Source: an archaeon (GTDB lineage Archaea; Aenigmatarchaeota; Aenigmatarchaeia; GW2011-AR5). From it: a DNA stretch of 64,000 bases. The stretch lies in the NCBI GenBank assembly GCA_028279825.1, contig JANQNA010000007.1:1-64000 (forward strand). Reading direction: 5' to 3'. Below, one piece after another: positions 12,001 through 18,700 of this stretch (position 1 is its first letter; every line of letters starts with the position of its first letter). Both the position numbers and the translations under genes were made by a program. The notes beneath the pieces were generated by a model that worked only from the letters and a program-made list of their open reading frames with translations, did no database searches and had not been told where the DNA came from.

Positions 12001-14164
12001 TTCATTAAGCATAAGAGCTCCTACAACAGGCCTTCCTGGAGCATACATACTGGCTGAATTCATTTGCGGAAACACGGACTGTGAAACTGATCTAGGTGAA
12101 AGTAACAGCATTTGTCCTTCCGATTGTCCTTACATACCACCGACAGAGGTTGAAGGAGGAGCCGGTGGCGGCGGAGGTGGAGGCGGCGGCGGAGGTGCCG
12201 CTGGAGGAGGAGCCGCGGGTGGCGGAGCGGCCGGCGGAGGTGCCGCTGGAGCTGCTGCACCACCAGTCACACCCTCGGAACCGGTAGAACTTGTGCCGCT
12301 GGAAGTTGATTCAGAGGTCGTGGAAATGCAGCTCGCACCTAACGAGGAGAAGGTATTCTCGATAGAAGTAACAAATAACAAGGCTTCTTCAACTGCCGTA
12401 AGCGTAACAGTCGAGGGTCCTGCATTCAATTTACTAACAGTGCAAAAACCTACATTCACCCTTGGCGGCACAACCACTGAGATAGTTGTGATAAAAGCAT
12501 TTGCACCTGGAAGTTCAGTTCCTGGAATATATGCCGGTGAGATAATTGTAAAGGCGGGTGATGTAACACACAAGACACCTGTTACAGTACAGATAAGACC
12601 TGTTCTTGAACCATTGCTCGACGTTTCAACAAAAGTACTTTCAAAAACAATGGATCCAAAAGAACCTCTTGTGTTCGAGGTTTCAATTCTGAACATGGGT
12701 GAGACTGCTACTGTCGAAGATATTACACTCACATACACGGTAAGACCTGTTAATGACCTGGATACAATCATAACGACCTCAAAAGAAACCCTGGGTATTG
12801 AGAACATCCAGACTATCAAGAAGGAATTGGATCTGCCGGACGGTACACCTGAAGGAAGATACCTATTGGAGACAAACGCAACTTATTGGTTTGAAAACAA
12901 GTACGCATCATCCGCAGACGATTTTGAAGTTGCCAACATACCAATACCGTTACTCATGTTGAGGGCAGTATTCCTGAATTGGATGACATATGCAATAGTA
13001 ATGGTTGGTTTCCCGGTCGGATATGTTGGAAGAAGATTCATTGTTGGTAAACTTTCAAAGAGAAAGAAACAGGCAAGATACATAACACCTGTGAACTTTA
13101 GTCTGCTGCCTAAAGCGGGCCCAACAGCAATACCGGTAGGTAAGATTGCAGAAAGTACAAGGAACGCCTACATGGATACAACGCAACTGTTGATGCACTC
13201 AATTGCCGCAGGTGGTACGGGATCCGGTAAATCCGTGTCCGCACAGGTTGTGACAGAGGAACTGCTTAAGAGAAAGGTTCCTATAGTAGTATTCGATCCT
13301 ACAGCACAGTGGACCGGTTTCATGAAGCCTTGTAAAGTTAAACCGATGCTGGATCTTTATTCAAAGTTCGGAATGAAACCTGAGGACGCTAAGGGCTTCA
13401 AGACCAACATAATAGTTGTCGATGATCCAAACATGGACATAAACATGAAAGATCACATGAAGCCTGGTGAAATAACTGTATTCGTCATGAACAGGTTACC
13501 GCCAGAGAAGCTGGATAACTTTGTAAGAAAGAGTATACAGTCAGTGTTTGACATGCGACCTCCTGAATCCAAGGAAGTCAAATTAATGCTGATCTACGAC
13601 GAGGTACACAGATTGCTGCCTAAATACGGTGGTAAGAAGGGTTACACTTCCATAGAAAGAGCAGCAAGAGAATTCCGTAAGTGGGGTATCGGCATATTCC
13701 TGATATCACAAGTATTGTTAGACTTCAAGGGTGCAATTAGAGCTAACATTGCAAACGAAATACAGCTGAGAACCAAGTACGAGGGTGACATCGGAAGAGT
13801 CAAACAGAAATACGGAATGGATTACGCATCTAAAGTAACCAAGCTAACCATAGGTACTGCATTGTTCCAGAATCCAGAGTATAACAACGGTAAACCTTGG
13901 TTCGTAAATTACAGGCCTCTAAAGCACAATCCATTTGCCCTTACAGATACGGAACTGAACAAGTACGTTGAACTGACAAAGAAAGCAGATGAAATAGCAG
14001 CCAAACTAGAGGCAATGAAGAAGGCCAAGAAAGATGTGTACGATATAGAGATAGAACTTAACATAGCTAAAGATAAAATAAAGACCGCAGCGTTTAAGAT
14101 GGCTGAAACCTATATAGATTCAGTAATTAAGCGTGTTGAGAAGCTGGAAAAGGGTGGTAAATAA
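2..14164 (+). CDS. Giant modular surface protein (partial, 5' end outside window) with Gly-rich linker, one TM segment and C-terminal HerA/FtsK-like ATPase
   Basis: Frame open from nt 2 (VGWYNCTFDSTGHSEG...) upstream of the listed ATG at 110; very many N-X-S/T sequons; Gly-rich tract ~12151-12260; hydrophobic segment LRAVFLNWMTYAIVMVGFPVGYVG followed by Lys/Arg ~12958-13070; Walker A GGTGSGKS at 13211-13234; Walker B LMLIYDEVHRLLPK ~13585-13620. Confidence 0.93.
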   Translation, partial: VGWYNCTFDSTGHSEGNWSVDINSTKQYFLPNTTTWMNRFWLENVEPLNLTEPNVTPSSGGWSRLFNFSVNLSDQEGDNLTCILWLNRTGQFVNQGNMTLINTTAGQICYVEVHDFGLSDIGTTKQFLFELRDTSFNNTFNTSVFNGPTIQESQVTVTYVFGNNSYVNRSGINVTVLRVLVNDTENGTLVGDGNVTFWVTTDNSSVAIGVLNKTSSDGISNYSFPPDCSYNVGDQVWFAGVTDPRYIDVNSTNLSLVIIGNLVNTVTDPSGQSFLRGENITLRGNLTDECNNRITDATVQFNYTHGPGVFLCSNVNNEKNQYFVYKENTTDFASGLLNQTKTDGENVTLLNDTTTTYYPVGNFTSQIFDPSGISNWTNISWAQISNVNTSVVLQVRSCNDENCSGENFTGPDGTNESFFTNSTLSILENVTSNRYFQYKVYFNTSNENQTAYFNGINITYMAFYLNGYYNCTLNTTSPTILPARYYNVTMFSNISLHNDHYITDLDEFFIKTRPYVDNTSIIPISGPWGGRFNFTVNFTDEDLDVSILRLYINRSVGVVLGGENSTVSGRNITVPYTVSEFFSSTDIGSRTYQFNATDSRGYTAATVFEEFNLTPDNVRADHIIGNNSIINRSAAETFFFSVKLVDISKESQPAFPSAKKGKIYYTKDGENYTNSPDRFTNSTGDISYSPADVDCSYEIGPQTWMGGSSGNTEYFDQNSTEFYWTVITDPLGGTIQQPLYQPFRNGTDPILLRGNISDDCGAVAGATVSFRVTKGGFTYTCPTTLDEGNGFYNCTVSAAATADWNYGMYNITMEISKQHYNGSNVSVVDTIFITSQPSVNSLQPQSELGITTGGWGEDWNFRATIQDLDGNDVNVSLYINVTGQWEFRNTTMCINEACINPTPITLGDSNFTCEHIGLRGFNFTARDEWNYTPSATSTFTLEQDDMVIEPVSGFGGEVNRDGNDNETLVIRGLDLDNSQYLGAGRNGTIYVRYNDSAFDAGNDTTSNSSGHFFIDFNPNCSYAVGPAKWRGGTQGDACYKNELSDDLDITIKGQLRQDFTYPLEGESIPVGDMIIINVTIPTDCYVDGNQTQSTISIEMIGPTANESCAPVVDLGQLGYNFTDNTSSDFNLGVYNGTETDGENVTLTDNSTGHYENLTGNFTSQVFEAGGVVTWKNISWSNVTNENTSIVLQVRSCNDENCSGEIFTGPDGFTTTYFTNSAHTSLQNLSKNRYLQYRAILNTTDADQTPYLMDVKIAYITSYLDGDYSCAWNTSLRTGGNYSFQINASKNNYNPNNTLYQNRIYLNNSPPILNHSNVTPSSGGWGRNYSFTIDVDDRQYDNVTCTLFTYTPNGWTNRGNHTIYGGYGTCNITVSSIDCSDINNSMVNRFKWEINDGTNHYNTTNTTGPGITRDFVIIEYVEGNNTISNRSGSQARPLVLKIFDNITQNYVPAGVNGTIYITKDSQVYDDGNDNTTNSSGHLRFDFDPTGTYDVGYQNWTGGTHNDICYYETNITQLNVSIWGDVVGSITTPTPTTEYLRGANVTIVVNLKDDLLINMENATTDMRTIHESGQNYSCTEFSYLGNGDYRCIINTGDPVIPARYYNLSLYANKSYYNPENETTADLFFIKTEPVLTNISVISEEGNATGGWGERWTFNVTVTDEDLDNITLTLKIKKDSEGEGSWVTVNSSVYTSNPDLIGPINQTISLTYYNPALFKDAQEVWNYRFDAEDFPHFYQTSSDVGNFTIEKDDVVITLLAGNATTTVRHNSTAISLTVNVTDIDDDSPAFSSNITFWVTTNSSDNSSWNSGFVTLTSGIGVATIPFNPGCTYTTGPQYWRAGTKNDPYYEYVNSTNFTTTIVTFLNITIINPSGEAYLIGSNVPMRVNLTDECEGIPGAEVTIADKFSGVVFDCVPPKHSGTIEEGGGSYVCNFDSSGMPFKYHDVEASARKQYFGDYPSWNITLKTQAFFLASAPSLGTPNVDLLLAGWGKTHTFSGAVTDQDQNNNTITLWHSIDGENFTIKNAQNVSPTYSGFPFSFLEEFICSNYLNATNGTNYFKINATDAFNFSDESSIYNFTLRPDAVTVTVSTINSSLDVRRQNNVNSNLRIVIQDTDRSNARTNGTNATIYISTNNSNFNETLGCLSAEGNCTVNYDPSCSSLYGPQEWKGGTTDVCYDYVNSTPRNITIIGQLGVTITKPENNSIANRGNNLNLISHTYDECAVNITDATILWHNSTWYNVANGSNVNWSVPITYKLGSETINVSAFHTYNDNNTNMSNIRVFGFSRISGIIPANNSEIDAGANIVIQCNVTDSNFSNPLENYSVEFYHTNLTNHSISIGSELTNVNGTATNNWSTTFEAAGVYDIFCNITENVTQFYNASDNRATTTITLLRKLLIQTIDVSTSDIYRNDSYSPFKTNITVEIDDAYIGPAVGADVRFYNYTGLLGNCTTNSTGHCIFNYNPANTSIPDLFTIYVNATLAGSEDSDTNTTQIIVRGILSANITYPVNGTQIPKSGGLTLNVTISTENYETLPVGTTIKWYNDSDINIANGSDTSIPQPTVAIQRTGYNIFTVNATKQYYDLGEDTVNITITSLADVYWDVPIPAAYVPYPHPFFVGCNVTDYASGSGISDYLVNFSYKWSNGTDTYNGTFLSSPEGVANYSFKPIQKGEILFNCTIGGNASQFYSANRDNDSSLFYVRDMNPPYIFNRSITPNASIEANVNVTNFTVSVEDNYDLSDVWIYLVLPNGTTINITMANISSPSYHNGTENTTTRYFANYTPVIGGNHTVLAFARDMPPESNVGNATIGTFEVVGNITGLLSQCANDTSDGDGTDCDSIVTAGAISQIQNYTFTIEAVFTNLGPSFSYDTNLSHLENPSGSVVYNESQRQCGDINIGDNCTWKFSVTIPKSTPPGIITTNVVANWRNPDMTTGEHQNQTEITVSSNPIVNISDERIDVAVQHGRTEEIANISTMSYGNDEIRDVFVTWYGISNVENGKNLATDCPLCTLFIEPNQTGFLNAGENLTSAVRATVPLGKDPGSYYAKIRSNSSNAGYDEILLNLTIPSNRSWIQSINIPSVYIASLNTSGNLGNISVINTGNEKITYTIVKGGDNGILSIEGFSAYSFDLEKQITRNISINYSVPATATQGLYNVTILIRNPTAEPTQRNVTFVLNVSDTPPILTNTLIYPLEFELGFENISFQTDATDNFGVDKVWANISTPFNTSEIANLTNLYNITYVGNYSVNISGLYQIMICANDTNNLLSCTNLTNVTSSDTTTLQLFTIPGNLTAQYITSLANHTMNVVLSLNNTGGSRAFNVTMNLTSLSPNVTINNTYFDHVIIYKNSAGLNATLFFVNVSTQPGTYIFNASLYWVNLDGSNVSAVHPLQFNVSSNPQINVSSNSIIYPVYDGQTGKVPTNITSYGNVNASYIEFECISGEICNNFTVEFEPSNISNMGIVSTRPINISVTVPLQYETGSYSGVVQVKWYQNRTNNISLEIVVPANITWTHDLDNISLTVYNDQQGVFGYVNVTNFGNIDTPLNLTVNGSIAPYIILNQSNITLPYAGSVLIPIHYSTSDIENKTLNLTGAFITNLTGPLRENSSTREVGTDLIMYIEKYKVQIEYPTTQVPIIGVDPGENVTIKVNVTDNETISSNVTFITMIHNSTFWVIVNTTATYNSTDSTWSLNFTAPDITLQRAYGLNVTAIQNLTNVTSRNRTDMELNSIIYNDSTLPAIVNEIPVRVLQNSSITIRSNITESGGIQNVTSNITTPDGNVTQTTSTLNGSSGDIYIYTTPFDNTTILGVYTFRISVCDITGNCNSSAETFEIYPTALFYGDVEDVEALAEPPLNVSFKFKDYGTSSERFNFGVNQTDGSFNETIDIKSYDMDIDIHNPFMITTIELGNLIIAGDTREPITLGRIPNARTSTSVLKGLYISDNLTFTSAYIEIDFSECLNEGCGKPIYDPRHLAIYKYTGSWVPKVSSSLNDQWTRLSNIDGDNADGTVNLTSLSIRAPTTGLPGAYILAEFICGNTDCETDLGESNSICPSDCPYIPPTEVEGGAGGGGGGGGGGGAAGGGAAGGGAAGGGAAGAAAPPVTPSEPVELVPLEVDSEVVEMQLAPNEEKVFSIEVTNNKASSTAVSVTVEGPAFNLLTVQKPTFTLGGTTTEIVVIKAFAPGSSVPGIYAGEIIVKAGDVTHKTPVTVQIRPVLEPLLDVSTKVLSKTMDPKEPLVFEVSILNMGETATVEDITLTYTVRPVNDLDTIITTSKETLGIENIQTIKKELDLPDGTPEGRYLLETNATYWFENKYASSADDFEVANIPIPLLMLRAVFLNWMTYAIVMVGFPVGYVGRRFIVGKLSKRKKQARYITPVNFSLLPKAGPTAIPVGKIAESTRNAYMDTTQLLMHSIAAGGTGSGKSVSAQVVTEELLKRKVPIVVFDPTAQWTGFMKPCKVKPMLDLYSKFGMKPEDAKGFKTNIIVVDDPNMDINMKDHMKPGEITVFVMNRLPPEKLDNFVRKSIQSVFDMRPPESKEVKLMLIYDEVHRLLPKYGGKKGYTSIERAAREFRKWGIGIFLISQVLLDFKGAIRANIANEIQLRTKYEGDIGRVKQKYGMDYASKVTKLTIGTALFQNPEYNNGKPWFVNYRPLKHNPFALTDTELNKYVELTKKADEIAAKLEAMKKAKKDVYDIEIELNIAKDKIKTAAFKMAETYIDSVIKRVEKLEKGGK

Positions 14165-15723
14165 TGGAGAATATGCCAGAGCCGAAAACAAAAGAAGACA
14201 TAAAGAACATGTTGAAACATATAGAGGACGAGCACAGGAAGGCCAACATAACTGAACAGACTTACAAGGAACTGAAGGCTAAATACAAGGAACAGATGAA
14301 ATATATGGATAATGTAATATCTCCTGAAGAGGCCGGAGGTCCACCGGCTGCTGAAGCGCCAGCGCCTCCTGCAGAAGCACCAGCTGAGGAGGCACCTAAG
14401 GAAGAAGTTAAAGAGGAGCCAAAAGAGGAAAAGAAGGAAGAGAAGAAAGGTGGTTTGTTAAAGAAAGTTTTCAAAGGTAAAAAAGAAGAAAAGAAAGAAT
14501 CTGCTCCGCCAGCAGAAGCACCAGCTGAGGCTGCTGCATCCAGTCGTGCTATGGACAAGCTTTCAATAGAATTAGAAAAATTGAAAGCAATGTTAGAGGC
14601 AATAAGGGACCAGAAAAAGGCCTCCGATGAATCAATACAGTCAATATTCGAAAGTATTGGCGAAATACGTTCCATGTCTATACAAACCAACGCAGACGAA
14701 AGTGAACTAAGCTCAAAGATGGAAAGATTGGAGGATGAAGTTTCAGGTGTTCGTCCAAAAGAAATGGAAAAGAAATTCAATGAACTTCGTGAGGCGTTGA
14801 ACAAATCCCAGACAGAAATGGAAAAAATGATTGCCAAAACAAATGATATGGCCCAGAGACTTAACAAGCTTTACGAGAATATGAAGTCTATCGGCAATAT
14901 TGAGAACCTGGCAAATCTGAACAAGGACGTCCAGAAAAAACTAGGGGACATAAGAGAAGCTACAAATTACGTTGAACGCCTTTCTTCGAAAACTGAAAAG
15001 ATGTTTATTGATCTGAAGGCTGGTATGGAAGAGATGATAATATACAGATCCAAACAAGAAGGTCTGGAAGAGTCTGTAAGGGATCTGATAAAAAGTGTTG
15101 ATGATCTTGGATTAAAGTTCGAAAACTATTCAACAAAGAAAGATCTGCAGGATGAAAAACAGGATCTCATGATTATCAGCAAGGAATTAGACGGCTTAAA
15201 AGACAATCTTGGTATACTCCAGTCGAAAGTACCTGAAACTATTACTGTACTTAGAAAGGAGAGAGAAGACATACAGATGTTTCTTGACCATTTAGATGAA
15301 CAGCTAAAGGCTGGTGCCATACAAAAAATTGAATACGAGAACGTGAAAACCAAAAACATGGATAAACTTAAACTCCTTGACAACTCTTTACGTGAAGAAT
15401 GGAAGAAGTTTGAAAAGGCAATGGCTACTGCCCCGAAAGAAACCACACCTCCTGCAGAGGCAGCTGTAGAAACGACTAAAGCCCCAGATGAACCTCCTGT
15501 CGAAGCTGCTGAGCCGGTTGAAACACCGGAAGAAGCACCACCACAGGAAGCGCCGGCACCTCCCGAAGAGGCGCCTGTGGAAGCGGCTAAGGAAGAAGTT
15601 AAAGAGGAGAAGAAGGAAGAGAAAGAAGAGCCTAAAAAGAAGCACAAGAAAAAGTCTGCAGAGAAAAAAGAGGAGAAGGATGACGGAAAAAAGAAAAAGG
15701 TTGCGACAACGCTACCTTTCTGA
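14164..15723 (+). CDS. Pro/Ala/Glu/Lys-rich coiled-coil cytoplasmic protein
   Basis: Start overlaps the preceding stop (TAATG); heptad-rich central region; two copies of a short SHOCT-like helical motif (N- and C-terminal). Confidence 0.88.
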   Translation: MENMPEPKTKEDIKNMLKHIEDEHRKANITEQTYKELKAKYKEQMKYMDNVISPEEAGGPPAAEAPAPPAEAPAEEAPKEEVKEEPKEEKKEEKKGGLLKKVFKGKKEEKKESAPPAEAPAEAAASSRAMDKLSIELEKLKAMLEAIRDQKKASDESIQSIFESIGEIRSMSIQTNADESELSSKMERLEDEVSGVRPKEMEKKFNELREALNKSQTEMEKMIAKTNDMAQRLNKLYENMKSIGNIENLANLNKDVQKKLGDIREATNYVERLSSKTEKMFIDLKAGMEEMIIYRSKQEGLEESVRDLIKSVDDLGLKFENYSTKKDLQDEKQDLMIISKELDGLKDNLGILQSKVPETITVLRKEREDIQMFLDHLDEQLKAGAIQKIEYENVKTKNMDKLKLLDNSLREEWKKFEKAMATAPKETTPPAEAAVETTKAPDEPPVEAAEPVETPEEAPPQEAPAPPEEAPVEAAKEEVKEEKKEEKEEPKKKHKKKSAEKKEEKDDGKKKKVATTLPF

Positions 15724-18700
15724 TTATTTCTTACTTATGTTATCTAGTTTTCTTTGTATAGTCCTCTTCATTTCCTTGTAAGCTGTTTCACTTATTATAC
15801 TCTCTTTTCTTTCTTTGTCCAATACCGACAACATTCTACTTAATTTCTCCTTTTCCTTTGTCATGGATACTTTGCTTGGTTTGTGTGGCTTTATTCTATC
15901 TGCTATTTGTTTCAGGTGAATCAGTGTCTGTTGAATCTGTTTTGGCATCTTCTTTTTCCTGTTAAGATAGAACAGGATTATTATTACTGTCAATGGTATC
16001 AGAAGTATCAGTATTATTACAAGTATGCTTAACGGCTCTGCTCTCAGTGTTGACTCTAACGTGCTTAATATTTCTTTTGCTTTTTCAATAAGTATCTTTG
16101 CATCCTTGATGTGATTTAGTGCTGTTTGTGTATTGTTCAGATTGGCATTTATTTCTGCCTTGTTTATGTTCTGAAGTATTTCATCGGCTATAAAGAGAAC
16201 ATTTTCGACAGGTTTACCCTGGGATTTAGCAACCCCTATATCTATTAACAGGTCTCTATACTGGTTTTTCAGGTCTGCAATTTCGCCGTATATCAGATCC
16301 GATAAAGTCTCCACAACCTGTATGGTTATTGATCTCTGGTCACTTGTTGTACTCGTTGTTACTATAAGATTTGCTTTGTATTCACCGAGCTCCGCATTTT
16401 CAGGCACCTCAAACTCAAGAACAAAGACGGAAGTGTTATCAGGACTTAGCTTTTGATAGATTGTAGGTGTTATGTTGAACCAGTCAGCTGATATTCCTAA
16501 TACATTTAGCTTTATCTCATTCAACGGAAGTTCCCCTGTGTTCTTTATTACAACATACTCTATCCTCTTGAATCCCGGATAAAGTTTCAGGTCATCCGGA
16601 TATTTTTCAATAAACACTGATTTTAACCTGTCGGGTGCTTCAACATCAGTTACCTGTGCTGTTACCTTTGTTATTGGTGTTGTTCCGCCGCCGCCTCCAC
16701 CCGTAGGTTCTTCAGTAACGTTGTAACCTGCAGCAAGAACGTTGAATGTTGTACTTGCGTTTATAGGTGGCTGGGTATTATCGTATCTTACAGTTGCCGT
16801 AAACTTGTAAGTACCTAAAGGCTGGTTTGAAAACACAAAAGGTGTTCTTGTGAAGCTTACATTAGAGAATGCAGGTGTAAGTACAGCTTCCTCATCTTCG
16901 AAATACACAACCCTTGTTGCCAGATTCGCTATAGTATAATTAATGAATACGTCCTGGGTTACTTCTCCCTTATTTTCTATATGAATTTCGAACGTTGCCG
17001 GTGTTCCCTGCTGAACTTCAGGTGTCAATGCAACAACTCTAACGTCGTAAGGACCACCCTGTGTCACACGGAAAGCTTTCAGTTTCATTGTTGAAAGAGT
17101 TCCTTGTGTAACGTTCAGAACAGCCAAATACATTCCATTTGCTGTCGTAGCCGGCATTGCATAACTGTACAGGTAGTATCCGGAGCCTAATTGTGTCATT
17201 GAAGAATCTGTGACTGAAAAGTATGTGTTCTGTGCAGGATCAAGAACGGTCAGATTCATTGTTGTAGGATTTACCGGCTGTCCCTCACCGTCGTAAATCA
17301 AAGTATTAATTCTCATGACGTTGTTAGGAAACCAAACAACTGCTGTTTCAATATCAGCGAACAATCCTGTAACAGTAACTGTTTTTGCACCTACATCAAA
17401 TGTGTATGTGTTCTGGTCAGTTACCATCTGATCTAGTAAAGTATCGTTATATGTTGAATTTGTTTTCAGTGTATAGGTTCCGACTATCGCGTCTGATGCC
17501 AGTAAAAATGTTGGCAGAGGAGCAAATGTTCCCAGATAATCTGTTAATCTGTTTGCAGTATATATCAAAGTTGAGTTTGGATCGTAAACAAAGAATGATA
17601 CGTTAACATCTTCAACACCTGAACCATTCAGTGCAGTTGCTGAATAATAAAGTGTTGCAGTGTCACCCTGATAGTACTGGCTTGACAATGTTGTTGCTGC
17701 TATATTTACCTTTTTCCCTATTGTGAAATTTGTTGTTGAATTTCCAACGTTTCCTATGGAATCTCTTGCATATATTGTTACATTATATGTACCACGGGCG
17801 GATGTATTACCGAACGTTCCGTTGGCATAATTTACTGTCCATCTACTTACATTGCCTATCTGCGATACAAATGACATATTTGCAAAGTCTGATGTACTGT
17901 TAGGTCTCAATATTGTCACGTTTGCAATTGTTACCGAGAAGTCCCCTGCAGTTATATTTGCTGAAATTGTCACCTGTTCGTCCTGTTCAGGCTCTTCCGG
18001 AGCCACTTCTATTGTAATGTTTGGAGGGGTATAAGGCAGTATTGTTACATTTAGAGTTATGTTAACCGGAGTTGCGTTATCCAGTGCCTGGACGACAAAT
18101 GTTGAGTTGTACTCTTTCTGTGCGAATCCCGTTATGTTGTACAGAACCGCGAACGTATAGTTTTGACCTTCCAACGAAGTGAAATTTGTTACATTTGTAC
18201 TGGTCTTGTTTGCATTTACAGATATTATTGTGAAATTTATGTCTTCATTTCCTATGTTTGACACATTTACTTCACATACAGTTCCCTCATTTGAGAAGGA
18301 ACTTTTCTGGCAGAATGTTGGCTCCATTCTCCATCCTCTATTGGCATCAACTGTAACAAATAATGTAACCATTCGTTCTCCGTCATTTTGTGTTGATACA
18401 TTCAAAGTTCCGTTGTGTATACCTGCAGAAAAGTTAACAGGAACTGTGATGTTAATCACAACAGACGTGTTTGTTCCAAATTCAAGATTTTCTATCGTGG
18501 ACGGTATCACAGTAACAGTAAGATTATTACATACTGTGCCGCTGTTACAGGTGAATGTTATGTTTGTCAGGTTCCCACTACCCGTGGAAAGAACTGTCAA
18601 GTTGTAAGGATTTGTTGTCTGTCCGTGATAAACATTACCAGTTAGTGTAGAGTTTTCCACATTAAGTACAGGATTATCGACAACGGTTACGTTGAATATG

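Noticed and set aside
12130-12819. 229-aa antisense ORF with poly-Pro stretch
   Set aside because: Antisense of the Gly-rich GGN tract in the giant gene; no RBS or independent signature
14262-15647. Antisense ORFs of 201 and 173 aa (Ser/Phe-rich)
   Set aside because: Shadow ORFs opposite Glu/Lys/Ala-rich coiled-coil coding; composition is the reverse complement of the real gene
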